From DASYAE01 sp036501535 (lineage in GTDB: Bacteria > Actinomycetota > Actinomycetes > Streptomycetales > Catenulisporaceae): a stretch of DNA of 64,000 nucleotides. The notes below the pieces were generated by a model that was given only the letters and a program-made list of their open reading frames with translations, had not been told where the DNA came from and made no database searches. The stretch lies in assembly GCA_036501535.1 (NCBI GenBank), contig DASYAE010000209.1, positions 1 to 64,000 on the forward strand, written 5' to 3'. This document shows positions 8,404 through 17,414 of the stretch, in pieces (the stretch's first letter is position 1; each line of letters starts with the position of its first letter). A program made the translations under genes and the position numbers.

Positions 8404-8957
8404 GCGCGGCAGGCAGCGCGAGGCGCCTTTGGAGCGGCTGCATTGCAGCGCTCGGGCAAAGGCTGCGCGCCCCGGCGCGGCGCGGCCGCGAGCGCGGCAC
8501 CTTCTCCATCGCCGTCGTCATCTGGGTGCTGATGACCGTCGTGCTCGGCGCCTTCGTGGTGGACGGCGGCCTGTCGATCAGCGAGCGGGAGCGGGCCGGC
8601 GACCTCGCCCAGCAGGCCGCCCGCGCGGTCGCGAACTTCCTCGACACGAACGACCTGCGCACCGGCACGATCGTGATCGACTTCAACGCCGACGGCAGCT
8701 GCAACCAGGACGAGCAGCACACGGTGCTCCAGCTGCTGGAGGCCGACGGCCTCCAGGACACCGACCTGCTCTACTGCGGCCGGAATCCGGCCGACAACGG
8801 CGAGACCACGACGATGGACAACGGGGTCCCCGTGCAGGTCCCGGACATCATGGTCACGATCAACGTTCCGTACTCGCCGCTGTTCACCGGCATGTTCTAC
8901 AAGGGAAAAGTCTCTGTAACCGCATCAGCCACCGCCTATCCCGAGCCCGGGATCTAA
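8400..8957 (+). CDS. TadG/TadE-like pilus protein lacking Glu+5
   Basis: A 185-residue protein starting at ATG 8400, overlapping the previous stop by four bases. A basic leader ends in Glu-Arg-Gly. The following Thr-Phe-Ser-Ile-Ala has Ala where prepilins have Glu at +5. The hydrophobic helix (about residues 38-58) then runs into an extracellular domain with paired Cys residues. This matches TadG-like or putative Flp-pilus TadE/G-like proteins, which act as membrane-anchored parts rather than polymerising subunits. The missing Glu suggests it is not packed into the filament. Confidence 0.75.
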   Translation: MSAAGSARRLWSGCIAALGQRLRAPARRGRERGTFSIAVVIWVLMTVVLGAFVVDGGLSISERERAGDLAQQAARAVANFLDTNDLRTGTIVIDFNADGSCNQDEQHTVLQLLEADGLQDTDLLYCGRNPADNGETTTMDNGVPVQVPDIMVTINVPYSPLFTGMFYKGKVSVTASATAYPEPGI

Positions 8958-8979
8958 GCCGCGGAGAGCGAGGAAAGCC

Positions 8980-11900
8980 ATGACCAACACCCTGAAATCC
9001 CCGCCGCGCGGCGGCGGACCCGAGCGGGGCCGCCCGGGAACGCGGCCGGACCCGTGGACTCCGCAGCCGATCCGGATCAAGCACCGCCGCACCACGCGGG
9101 ACGTGATGCGCGGCCTCGGCGCGTTCGCGGCCCTGGCGGTGATCATCGTCGGCATCCCGCTGGCGCTGGTGCGCTACATCGGCTGGCCGCTGCCGCACCA
9201 CTGGCCGAACTCCGGCATGTTCGACCAGCCGATCACCACGCAGGTCGTGCTCAACGCGCTGGCCGTGATCGTCTGGCTGGCCTGGGCCCAGTTCGCCGCC
9301 TGCGTCGTGGTCGAGCTGGTGGCGGCGATCCGCGGGGTCGGCATGCCGGCGAAGGTGCCCGCGGCCGGGCCGAGCCAGTTCCTGGCCCGACAGCTGATCG
9401 CCGCGCTGCTGATGATCACTGCGTCGGCGGCGTCGTTCGTGCCCAGCCTCTCGCGGCTCGGCGCACAGACGACCCCGACGCTTCCGCACGCCGGCGGCCC
9501 ACCTTCGGTGACAGCGCCCTATACACCGGGCTCTGCCTTACCGACCTCTCCCGCAGGCACATCGTCGGGCATTTCTTCATCCGCCTCACCGAGCTCCTCG
9601 GCAGCTTCGTCGCTGCCTGCGGTGCGGTACTCGTCGTCCCCGACCGTCTCCGCGACCGGTTCGACGACGGGTTTTTACACCAGCTCGCCGACCGTCATCC
9701 CGCCGCCCAACAGCACGCTGGTGTCGCCGCCCGGCGGTGACGCGACGAAGGTCTACACCGTCGAGGCGCCCGAGGGCCTGCACCACGACACGCTGTGGGG
9801 CATCGCGGAGCGCTACCTCGGCGACGGCCGCCGCTACCCGGAGATCTTCGACCTCAACAAGGACCGGGTGCAGCCGGACGGGTCGATGCTCACCAACGCC
9901 TCGCTCATCCGGCCGGGCTGGATCCTGGTGCTGCCGGCCGACGCCAGCGGCCCCGGCCTGATCACCGAGCTGTCCCCGGCGCCGTCCACACCGCCCGCCC
10001 CGCCACCCGCCACGTCGACGCAGCCCCCGGGCGCTTCCACGCCGCCGCCGTCGAATTCGCCCAGCCCGCTGCCGTCGGCGTCCCAGCAGCCTCCGTCCCC
10101 GAGTGCATCTGCGCATCCGTCACCGTCGTCCTCGCCAACGCACAAGCCGACAGCTGCGCCTAGTGCGAGCGCATCGGCTACACACACGCCGTCAGCCCCT
10201 GCGTCTCACACGGCCTCAGCTGTCGCCTCGTCAGCTCAGCCCAGCAGTCAGGCGCCCATGATCGCGGCGCCCGCGGTCGCTGGCTCGGTCTCGACACCCA
10301 CGCCGTCTCCGAGCACGGGATCCACAGATCCGTCGACGCCCTCCGCACCGCCGACGCAGCCGCCGAGCAGCAGCCCGTCCGCGCCCACACAACCGTCGCC
10401 GACCGGCCTTACGCCGGTGCCGACCGTCTCAGTGCCGCCTATCAGCACTCCGCCGCCTACCGCTCCGCCTTCCGCCACAAGCCCAACCGGTGATCCCTCG
10501 GGCGCGACCCCCTCCGCGTCGCCCACGACGCAGCCGGCGATCGCCCTCGGGGCCGGGAACTCCCCGCTCGCGCTGCCGCCCGGCCCGTCCAGCCCGCCCG
10601 CCCCGGCGAGCTCCGGCTCGCACCGCGGATCCCACGCACCGGAGGAGAGCCAGCCGCCTTCGGCGGACAACCGGCTGCTCTACGGCCTCGCCGGCGCCCC
10701 CCTGCTCGCCGCGGGACTGCTCAAGGCACTGGGCCGACAGCGGCGGCGGCAGCTTTGGTACCGCGCCTTCGGATCGCGGCCGGTAACCGCCTCGGGCGAC
10801 GGCGCCGTCGCCGAGGAGTCGATCCGCATCGGCGCCGGCGAGGACGAGGTCTGGTTCCTCGACCTGGCCCTGCGCGGCCTGGCCGCCGCGCTCGCCGCCG
10901 AGGAGCGCTCCGCGCCCGACGCGATCGGCCTGCGGCTGAGCGACGGGGGCGTCGAACTCCTGCTGGCCCACCGCGCCGACCCGGACGACCCGGACGACCC
11001 CTCAGGCGCGCCGCCGGGGCCGTGGCGGCTCTCGAAGGACGGCCGCGCCTGGTTCTTCCCGCGCCCGCGGATCCGCGACACCGACCCGGAGGCCGCTCGG
11101 CGCAGGTTCTCGCCCTACCCGGGCATGGTCAGCATCGGCGTCGCCGAGCCGGGCTCGGACGGCGCTCCCGGCCAGGACCGGATCATGGTCGACCTCGAAG
11201 AGGCGCGCGGCATCGTCGCCGTCGAGGGCCCGGACGACCTGCGCCGCGCCTTCGTCGCGGCGCTCGCCGTGGAGCTGGCCACCAACTCCTGGTCGGACCG
11301 GATGACGGTCACCCTGGTCGGCTTCCCCGGCGACCTGACGCCGCTGGCCCCGGCCCGGATCAAGCACGTCGCGACGCTCGACGAGGTCCTGCCCGCGGTC
11401 GAGGCCGAGGCCGCCGCCCGCAGCGCCGCGCTGAACGCCGCCGGGCTCGGCTCCGTGCTCGAGGGCCGCTGCCGGGCGAGCCACGCCAGCTCGTTCCCGC
11501 CGCACTTCGTCCTGGTCGCCGAGGAGCCGCATCCGGCGATCCTCGCGCGACTCACCGAGACGGTGGTCACGGCCAAGCGCGTCGGCATGGGCTTCGTCGT
11601 CGCAGGCGCGGCCGTGGCGGCTGCGCTTAGCGCGGCACGTGGCATAGGGCTGGCGCTGGCGCGCAGTAGGAACGTCGAAGCCGCCGAGCCTGATGCTGAG
11701 GACGGCGAAGGTGAGGGCATGAAGAGCAGTGCGTCGGCGCGGGCGTCGGCCGCACGGGGCGGGGCCTCCTCTGCCGGCGCGCCGACCTGGCATCTCGTTC
11801 TCGATGACACAGGACGCGTGACCGTGCCCACGCTCGGGCTCACCGCGGAGGCGCAGGTCCTGCCGGCCGATCAGTATCGTGCTGTCATCGCCCTTTTCCG

Positions 11901-12987
11901 ATCGGTGTGTGAGACCGAGGGCACGCGTATCGAGCCTCCGCGTATCCACTCGTCGCAGCCTGCGATAGCCAGCCATCCGTACAAGGCGGGTCCGCCCACG
12001 CTGCGCAACGGAGCACCGCCCGCCTCACTGCTGCCGCCGAACGCCCCTGCGGCCACGAGTCCCGCCGCCGCGTCCGCGCTCTCCCCGGTCCGATCGCCGC
12101 TTGCGCCTAACGCCCCGTCATTGGCCGGCGCGGCTGCGTCGTCATCGTCCTCGTCGGGCTTCTCCTCAGCCGCAGCCGAGTCCGTCGGCTATTCCGGACC
12201 GCTGCCTGACGACCCGCCAGCCGTGTACGTAACGCTCCTCGGCGCATTAGGCGTCAACGGTGCGCGGCCGATCGCCCCGGACCGCGAGCTGCTGCTTCGT
12301 GAAGCGCTCGTCTTCCTGCTCAACCACCGCGACGGCGTGCACCCGCGGGTCCTGGCCGCCGCGCTGTGGCCGCGCGGCGCAAGCGCGGACGTCGCCGAGG
12401 CCACGTTCGCCCGTCTGGCCGCCTGGCTCGGCACCGACGCGGACGGCCGCGCCAACCTCGAGGCCGACGTGGACGGCCGGCTCTGCCTGGGCCGCCACGT
12501 GTGGTCCGACTGGGACCGCTTCCAGGCGCTCGTGTCCCGCGCGCTGTACGACGGCTCGATCGCGAGCGAGCGCGACCGCGCGGAGCTGCTGGCCACCGCG
12601 CTCGGGCTGGTGCGCGGGCCGTTCCTGGACGACCGGGAGCCGGGGCACTACGCCTGGCTCGCCTACGAGACCGCGGAATCGCAGATCCCGGCGTTCATCG
12701 CGGACACGGCGCTGCGCCTGGCCGACGCGATGGTGGCGATCGGCGACGCAGAGGCCGCCATCGCCTCGATCAAGGCCGGCATGCTCGGCAGCCCGGACGA
12801 CGAGGAGCTGTGGCGCGGCCTTCTGCGCGCCACCGCGGCCACCGGCGACGTCGAGCGCCTGACCGGCGCGATCGAGGGCCTGTGCAAGCGCACCTGGTAC
12901 GTCCACGGTGTGGAAGGGCTCAACCCGCGCACCGAGTCGCTGGTCGACGAGCTGCTGCCGAGCTGGCGCGACCTCGTCTCGGTCTGA
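8980..12987 (+). CDS. Giant membrane LysM / BTAD-domain protein of the Tad locus
   Basis: A 1335-residue protein with an unusual mix of domains. Three membrane helices lie at about residues 45-67, 88-115 and 130-150. A LysM domain (about 259-321) is embedded after a Ser/Thr linker and should bind peptidoglycan outside the cell. A 230-residue Pro/Ser/Thr spacer follows, then another membrane helix near 562-582. The C-terminal half is cytoplasmic and ends in a winged-helix region and a bacterial transcriptional activator domain (about 1082-1335, AfsR/SARP-like helical repeats). Similar proteins accompany actinobacterial Tad loci. It could sense the cell wall and organise the pilus base; that is inference. 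TTA leucine codons occur at 9538 and 12247. Confidence 0.82.
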   Translation: MTNTLKSPPRGGGPERGRPGTRPDPWTPQPIRIKHRRTTRDVMRGLGAFAALAVIIVGIPLALVRYIGWPLPHHWPNSGMFDQPITTQVVLNALAVIVWLAWAQFAACVVVELVAAIRGVGMPAKVPAAGPSQFLARQLIAALLMITASAASFVPSLSRLGAQTTPTLPHAGGPPSVTAPYTPGSALPTSPAGTSSGISSSASPSSSAASSLPAVRYSSSPTVSATGSTTGFYTSSPTVIPPPNSTLVSPPGGDATKVYTVEAPEGLHHDTLWGIAERYLGDGRRYPEIFDLNKDRVQPDGSMLTNASLIRPGWILVLPADASGPGLITELSPAPSTPPAPPPATSTQPPGASTPPPSNSPSPLPSASQQPPSPSASAHPSPSSSPTHKPTAAPSASASATHTPSAPASHTASAVASSAQPSSQAPMIAAPAVAGSVSTPTPSPSTGSTDPSTPSAPPTQPPSSSPSAPTQPSPTGLTPVPTVSVPPISTPPPTAPPSATSPTGDPSGATPSASPTTQPAIALGAGNSPLALPPGPSSPPAPASSGSHRGSHAPEESQPPSADNRLLYGLAGAPLLAAGLLKALGRQRRRQLWYRAFGSRPVTASGDGAVAEESIRIGAGEDEVWFLDLALRGLAAALAAEERSAPDAIGLRLSDGGVELLLAHRADPDDPDDPSGAPPGPWRLSKDGRAWFFPRPRIRDTDPEAARRRFSPYPGMVSIGVAEPGSDGAPGQDRIMVDLEEARGIVAVEGPDDLRRAFVAALAVELATNSWSDRMTVTLVGFPGDLTPLAPARIKHVATLDEVLPAVEAEAAARSAALNAAGLGSVLEGRCRASHASSFPPHFVLVAEEPHPAILARLTETVVTAKRVGMGFVVAGAAVAAALSAARGIGLALARSRNVEAAEPDAEDGEGEGMKSSASARASAARGGASSAGAPTWHLVLDDTGRVTVPTLGLTAEAQVLPADQYRAVIALFRSVCETEGTRIEPPRIHSSQPAIASHPYKAGPPTLRNGAPPASLLPPNAPAATSPAAASALSPVRSPLAPNAPSLAGAAASSSSSSGFSSAAAESVGYSGPLPDDPPAVYVTLLGALGVNGARPIAPDRELLLREALVFLLNHRDGVHPRVLAAALWPRGASADVAEATFARLAAWLGTDADGRANLEADVDGRLCLGRHVWSDWDRFQALVSRALYDGSIASERDRAELLATALGLVRGPFLDDREPGHYAWLAYETAESQIPAFIADTALRLADAMVAIGDAEAAIASIKAGMLGSPDDEELWRGLLRATAATGDVERLTGAIEGLCKRTWYVHGVEGLNPRTESLVDELLPSWRDLVSV

Positions 12988-13006
12988 TCCGCGACCGCGA
13001 AGCAGC

Positions 13007-13039
13007 GTCCGCTCGCATGCACCGATAAAGCGAGCGGAC
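13007..13039 (+). terminator. Hairpin after the Tad locus
   Basis: A perfect 10-bp stem (GTCCGCTCGC with GCGAGCGGAC) around a 13-base loop lies 20 bases after the stop of the LysM/BTAD gene. There is no T tract, as is usual for actinomycete terminators. It probably ends the pilus operon before degV. Confidence 0.55.
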
Positions 13040-13112
13040 GGGGTAATCGTCGGCACACGGGGTACCCGGTGTCCGCGAGGTATGGAGACAGGACTGGTAA
13101 CCGGTCTTCGAT

Positions 13113-13118
13113 TAGGGT
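13113..13118 (+). promoter_or_regulatory. -10 box of a leaderless degV transcript
   Basis: TAGGGT lies 7 bases before GTG 13126 and no Shine-Dalgarno sequence separates them. This spacing places the transcript start at or next to the start codon, as in many leaderless actinobacterial genes. No clear -35 box is visible. Confidence 0.5.
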
Positions 13119-13125
13119 GCGTTGA

Positions 13126-13989
13126 GTGAACGGCTTCACAGCGGTGGTTACGGATTCGACGGCCTGCCTATCGCCCTCCAGGGCGGCAGCCGCCGGGATC
13201 ACCGTCGTGCCGCTGCAGGTCGTGGTGGCCACCGAGTCGTTCCCCGAGGGCACGGCGCAGGCTCGGACGGCTCTGATGGAGGCGCTGCGCAAGCGCCAGC
13301 CGGCCACCACCTCCCGGCCCGGGCCGGAGCAGTTCGCGGACTGCTATCGGCGGCTCGCCGAGGCCGGGGCGGCCGGCATCGTCTCGGTCCACCTGTCCGG
13401 AGACCTCTCCGCGACCTACGAATCGGCCCTGCTCGCCGCGGCCGGCGCGCCGGTCCCGGTCGAGGTCGTCGACTCCCGGTCGGTCGCGATGGGCCTCGGC
13501 TTCGCCGCGCTCGCGGCCGCCGACGCCGCCCGACAGGGCGAGACCGCGGCGGTCTGCGCCGTCGCGGCGGCCAAACGAGCGACGATGACGTCTGCCTTCT
13601 TCTATGTCGACACGCTCGAATACCTCCGCCGGGGTGGCCGCATCGGTTCGGCGAGAGCCGTGCTCGGCTCGGCCCTCGCGGTGAAGCCGCTACTGCATTT
13701 GGTGGATGGTCAGGTCGAGCTCCTGGAGAAGGCCCGTACCGCGCAGCGTGGTATCGCCCGACTCGAGCAGGTCGTCCTGGAGCGCGCAGGACAGGACGCC
13801 GTGGACATAGCGGTCCACCACCTCGCCTCGCTCCCGCGGGCCGAACTCCTCGCCGAGCGCCTGCGCTCCCAGCTGCCGAGCGCCGCCTCGGCCGACGGGG
13901 AGCTGACGGTCTCCGAAGTCGGCGCAGTCATCGGCGCCCACGTCGGCCCCGGCGTCCTCGGCGTCGTCATCGCGCCTCGGCTGCCGTAG
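13126..13989 (+). CDS. degV: DegV family fatty-acid-binding protein
   Basis: A 287-residue DegV/FakB-type protein. The N-terminus has the family signature Val-Val-Thr-Asp-Ser-Thr-Ala, which helps hold the carboxylate of a bound fatty acid. A second conserved pattern (Ser-Gly-Asp-Leu-Ser-Ala-Thr-Tyr near residue 90) and Asp-Ser-Arg-Ser (near 120) are present. DegV proteins bind long-chain fatty acids; FakB members present them to the kinase FakA for phosphorylation, but no fakA is seen here. Length is normal. In actinomycetes degV is often next to comEA-comEC, as here. Confidence 0.9.
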   Translation: MNGFTAVVTDSTACLSPSRAAAAGITVVPLQVVVATESFPEGTAQARTALMEALRKRQPATTSRPGPEQFADCYRRLAEAGAAGIVSVHLSGDLSATYESALLAAAGAPVPVEVVDSRSVAMGLGFAALAAADAARQGETAAVCAVAAAKRATMTSAFFYVDTLEYLRRGGRIGSARAVLGSALAVKPLLHLVDGQVELLEKARTAQRGIARLEQVVLERAGQDAVDIAVHHLASLPRAELLAERLRSQLPSAASADGELTVSEVGAVIGAHVGPGVLGVVIAPRLP

Positions 13990-14079
13990 ATCCGTCGCAT
14001 CGCCTGGCGCGCCGCCGCGCGTTCGTCACTCCCGCCCGCGATCTTCGCTTCCGCTGCTTCGCGCCCTCTCGCGATCGAG

Positions 14080-14101
14080 TTATCCACAGGGCTTTTCCAC
14101 A
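14080..14101 (+). promoter_or_regulatory. Two tandem DnaA-box-like sequences
   Basis: TTATCCACA (14080-14088) matches the DnaA box consensus exactly, and TTTTCCACA (14093-14101) matches the relaxed form TTWTNCACA. Starts are 13 bases apart and both have the same orientation, about 90-110 bases before the comEA start. They could bind DnaA as a regulator; nothing else here suggests a replication origin. Confidence 0.5.
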
Positions 14102-14190
14102 GATTTCAGAAAACATCTGACATCTCCGGCAGCATTGCTTACCGTCGATGTGTGGTCACATTTCGTGATCGAAACCATCGAGGGAGTCTG

Positions 14191-15453
14191 ATGTCAGTAT
14201 ACGATCAAGAAGTCAGCAATGATCGATCCCTGTTAAACAATATCGATCGTACGTTGACTGTCTCTCGCGACGGCAACGAACACTACTCTTCACCGCCGCC
14301 AGAAAATGACCACGAACAGCACGCTCGTGACGAGCCTGTTGATGGCAATGAAGAAGAGCATGAGTCATCTGACGAGGATATCCATAGCCATTCACGTGAC
14401 AGAAAAACGAGCGGGCGCGGCCACGATGGACCGGACTACCCGAGCGCTCTCTGGGGTCGAGTCCCGCCCGAGTCCCGTGCGTTCAAAGCCGCGGCGCGCA
14501 CCGGATATCGACCTGGCGACGATTGGCGCGATCTGCCCCGAGATCCACGGATCGGTCCCCATCCACGCCCAACCCGCCCGCGCGAAGATCATCCACTCGC
14601 CCTGATGCGCGAGCGGGCGGGCCACTGGCTCGATGATCATCTGCCGGCCACGCTACAGGGGCGCTGGCGGCTTGATCGGCGCACCGGCATCATCCTCGCC
14701 ACCGCGCTGACAGCCGTAGCCGTGCTGTTCGGCGGCTGGGAGCTGTTCCGCGACCGCACCGAACAAGTCACCGGGACGCGACTGATCAGCACGGGACAGC
14801 ACGGCCGCCACGACGACGACACCAGCGGCAGCAGCAGCGGCAGTAGTAGCACGCATAGTCATCACAGCCACTTCGATGATGGCGAATCCGGCATGAATCA
14901 GGATGATCCAATGACTATGCCGAACGCCTCCGAAGATGCATCAGGCGGCGCCGATTCAGCCGACAGCGCTGACGGATCGGGGTCCGGCCACGCTCTCGGC
15001 GCCGGGCGGCCGCCGATCATCGTCGATGTCGAAGGCAAGGTCGCCAGACCCGGCGTGCAGCGCCTGCCGGCCGGATCCCGGGTCCAGGACGCGGTGCGCG
15101 CCGCCGGCGGAGCGCTGGCCGGGGCCGACCTGGCGCCGCTGAACCAGGCCCGCGTCCTGAACGACGGCGAGCAGGTCGTCGTCGGCGCCCCGCAGGATCC
15201 GGCCGCGGCCGCCTCGCCGACCGGACCCCACGCCAAGGCGCGTGGCAAGCAGCAGGTCTCCGAGCCCGTGCACTTGAACTCGGCCACCGTCGACCAGCTC
15301 GAACAGCTGCCCGGGGTCGGCCCGGCGATGGCGCAGCGCATCCTCGACTGGCGTACCGAGCACGGCGGCTTCGCGACCGTCGAGCAGCTACGCGAAGTGC
15401 GCGGGCTCGGCGGCCAGCGATTCGCCGCCCTGAGCCGGTGGATCCAGCTGTGA
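14191..15453 (+). CDS. comEA: ComEA-like DNA-binding competence protein
   Basis: A 420-residue protein with C-terminal ComEA features: an SLBB-type domain (about residues 270-320) and a helix-hairpin-helix region (about 355-420) containing Leu-Asn-Ser-Ala-Thr and Leu-Pro-Gly-Val-Gly. ComEA binds incoming double-stranded DNA outside the membrane and passes it to ComEC. ATG 14191 is preceded by AGGGAG. The first 75 codons are A+T-rich and encode an acidic, His-rich segment unlike the neighbours; a TTA leucine codon is at 14233. A membrane helix lies near residues 167-183. The protein is much longer than typical ComEA (about 200-300). It overlaps comEC by four bases. Confidence 0.85.
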   Translation: MSVYDQEVSNDRSLLNNIDRTLTVSRDGNEHYSSPPPENDHEQHARDEPVDGNEEEHESSDEDIHSHSRDRKTSGRGHDGPDYPSALWGRVPPESRAFKAAARTGYRPGDDWRDLPRDPRIGPHPRPTRPREDHPLALMRERAGHWLDDHLPATLQGRWRLDRRTGIILATALTAVAVLFGGWELFRDRTEQVTGTRLISTGQHGRHDDDTSGSSSGSSSTHSHHSHFDDGESGMNQDDPMTMPNASEDASGGADSADSADGSGSGHALGAGRPPIIVDVEGKVARPGVQRLPAGSRVQDAVRAAGGALAGADLAPLNQARVLNDGEQVVVGAPQDPAAAASPTGPHAKARGKQQVSEPVHLNSATVDQLEQLPGVGPAMAQRILDWRTEHGGFATVEQLREVRGLGGQRFAALSRWIQL

Positions 15454-17216
15454 GACGCCGCCCGAAGCAGCCAGATCTCCGCCTTCTGCTGCCGGTCGCG
15501 GCGGCGTGGGCGGCGGCCGCCCTCGGCGTGGCCGAGCCGCCGCTGCTGACCGCCCTCGCCTCGCTGGCACTGGCCACAGCTGCGGCGATCCACCTGATCG
15601 CGTCTCAGCGCAGAGAACGCCACCGCAGATCGCCGCCCGGCGCCATTGCGCGGCTGCCGGGCCTGACTCCGACCCCGATCACACCCTCGGCAGGCCTTTG
15701 GCCCTCCTGGCCGCTGCGTCCTCAACCTGCCGGGCACCCTCGACCTGCCGGACAGCCTCGATTTGCCGGGATTAACCTCCAACCGGAACCGCGGCACTCA
15801 GGGGTCTGCATGATCCTGCTGATCTCCGCGGTCCTGGGCGTGTCCGCCGCCGTGCACGCCGCAGCGGTGTCCAGCGGCCCCGTGGCGAGCCTCGCCGCGC
15901 GCTCCACATACGTCGACAGCATGCTGACTGTGGCCGGCGACCCGCGGCGGATCGCTGCCGCGCCGGACAGGCACCGGCCGGCGCTCGCGGTGCTTCCCGT
16001 TCGCATCACCGAGATCGTCACCGGCGACGGGACCGCTTATCGCGTAGGCGTCTCGGCCACGGTCCTGGCCAGGCTCACGCCGAGTTCATCGCCGCCGCCC
16101 ACCGCGGCCACAGCGTCCTGGCTCGGGCTCCTGCCCTCCGAACACGTCGCGGTCCGCGGCAAGCTGGTCCCGCCGAAGCCCGGCACCCAGGACGGCGCGA
16201 CGATCCTCGCCGACCGGCCGCCCGTCCTCGTCAGCGGCCCGTCGACCATGCAGGCGACAGCCGGCGCGCTGCGCGCGGACCTGCGCGACGCGACCTCCGG
16301 CCTGCCCGCCGACCCGGCCGGAGTGCTGCCCGCCCTGGCCGTCGGCGACACCGGCCGCGAGCCGCCCGACGTCGCCGAGGCGTTCAAACGCACGGGGCTG
16401 ACATACCTCACCGTGGCCTCCGGCGAGAACCTGATGTTCCTCACCGGAGCCCTGTTGCCCGCCGCACGCCGGCTAGGAATGCGCGGCCGCGCCCTCACCG
16501 GCCTCGGATTCCTGATCATCCTCGGGTTCACCGTGCTGGCCCGGCCGGGTCCGCCGATGGTGCGCGCCACCGTCATGTCGCTCATCGGCAGCGCCGCCGC
16601 CCTCTTCGGCCGCCGGTGCCGGGCGCTGCCGGTGATGGCCGCCGCCGCGCTGGTCCTCCTGCTGTTCAACCCTTGGCTCGCTCGCGCCTACGGCTTCGCG
16701 CTGTCCGTCGCCGCCACCGCCGGGCTGCTCATCGCCGCCCCCGGCTGGTTCGCCCGGCTGCTCGACCGCGGCGTCCCGGGCTGGATGGCCGGTCCGGCCG
16801 CGGTCACCGCCGCCTGCGAGGTGTTCTGCGAGCCGCTGCTGGTCACCTTCACCGGCTCGCTGCCCTTGCTCGCCGTCCCGGCCAACATCCTCGCTGCGCC
16901 CGCCGCGCCGCCGGCCACCGTGCTCGGCGTCCTCGCGATGGCCGGGTATGCGCTCTGGCCCCCGCTCGGCCGCCTGTTCGCCTGGGTCGGCCAGTGGCCG
17001 GTGCGCTGGATCTGCCTGGTGGCACGCGTCAGTGCCGGTATACCCGGAGCCGCGATCGGCTGGCCTCGAGGGCCGGCCGGATGCCTGATCCTGCTCGGCG
17101 CATACGTGATCTTCGCGGTCCTTTGGAGCCGGTGGGCACAGCGGGCGCGATCGCGCCGACAGCTCGCACAGCGCCGAAAAGGCACGAATCGGTTACAGCG
17201 TAGTCAAGTGGTATAG
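15450..17216 (+). CDS. comEC: ComEC N-terminal and competence domains (ORF ends at in-frame TAG)
   Basis: A 588-residue multi-helix membrane protein, the channel part of ComEC/Rec2. Helices near the N-terminus and an OB-like soluble region (about residues 150-270) are followed by the Competence domain from about 300 onwards, with the family pattern Leu-Thr-Tyr-Leu-Thr-Val-Ala-Ser-Gly-Glu-Asn. The start is GTG 15450 in an overlap with the comEA stop. Normal ComEC proteins continue into a metallo-beta-lactamase domain. Here the frame ends at TAG 17214-17216, and the same frame reopens and later encodes that domain. The last 20 codons have lost the strong G/C third-position bias and include TTA at 17193. 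Confidence 0.85.
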   Translation: MRRRPKQPDLRLLLPVAAAWAAAALGVAEPPLLTALASLALATAAAIHLIASQRRERHRRSPPGAIARLPGLTPTPITPSAGLWPSWPLRPQPAGHPRPAGQPRFAGINLQPEPRHSGVCMILLISAVLGVSAAVHAAAVSSGPVASLAARSTYVDSMLTVAGDPRRIAAAPDRHRPALAVLPVRITEIVTGDGTAYRVGVSATVLARLTPSSSPPPTAATASWLGLLPSEHVAVRGKLVPPKPGTQDGATILADRPPVLVSGPSTMQATAGALRADLRDATSGLPADPAGVLPALAVGDTGREPPDVAEAFKRTGLTYLTVASGENLMFLTGALLPAARRLGMRGRALTGLGFLIILGFTVLARPGPPMVRATVMSLIGSAAALFGRRCRALPVMAAAALVLLLFNPWLARAYGFALSVAATAGLLIAAPGWFARLLDRGVPGWMAGPAAVTAACEVFCEPLLVTFTGSLPLLAVPANILAAPAAPPATVLGVLAMAGYALWPPLGRLFAWVGQWPVRWICLVARVSAGIPGAAIGWPRGPAGCLILLGAYVIFAVLWSRWAQRARSRRQLAQRRKGTNRLQRSQVV

Positions 17217-17341
17217 ACATCTTCGATCTGCAGGGGGTACGAATATGAACCGGCAACCACGGAGCGAGAACCGGCGACGGAACGAGCACGCGGGCACGGA
17301 GATCGGAGGGGAATTTTCGAGTCCAGCCCCTCCTGGACCCT

Positions 17342-17365
17342 CCGCCCGCCCGCCCGCCCGCCCGC
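17342..17365 (+). repeat. Tetranucleotide tract (CCGC)6 in comEC junction
   Basis: A perfect period-4 tract of 24 bases lies between the two comEC ORFs. Slippage by one unit changes reading frame. An ATG at 17245, preceded by GGGGG, opens a frame that crosses this tract and stops at 17398-17400. Adding one 4-base unit would join that frame to the metallo-beta-lactamase ORF. Confidence 0.75.
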
Positions 17366-17414
17366 ACGCGGCTCGCGCGGGCGGCCGCGGCGGATCCTGA
17401 TCGCGATCTGCGGT

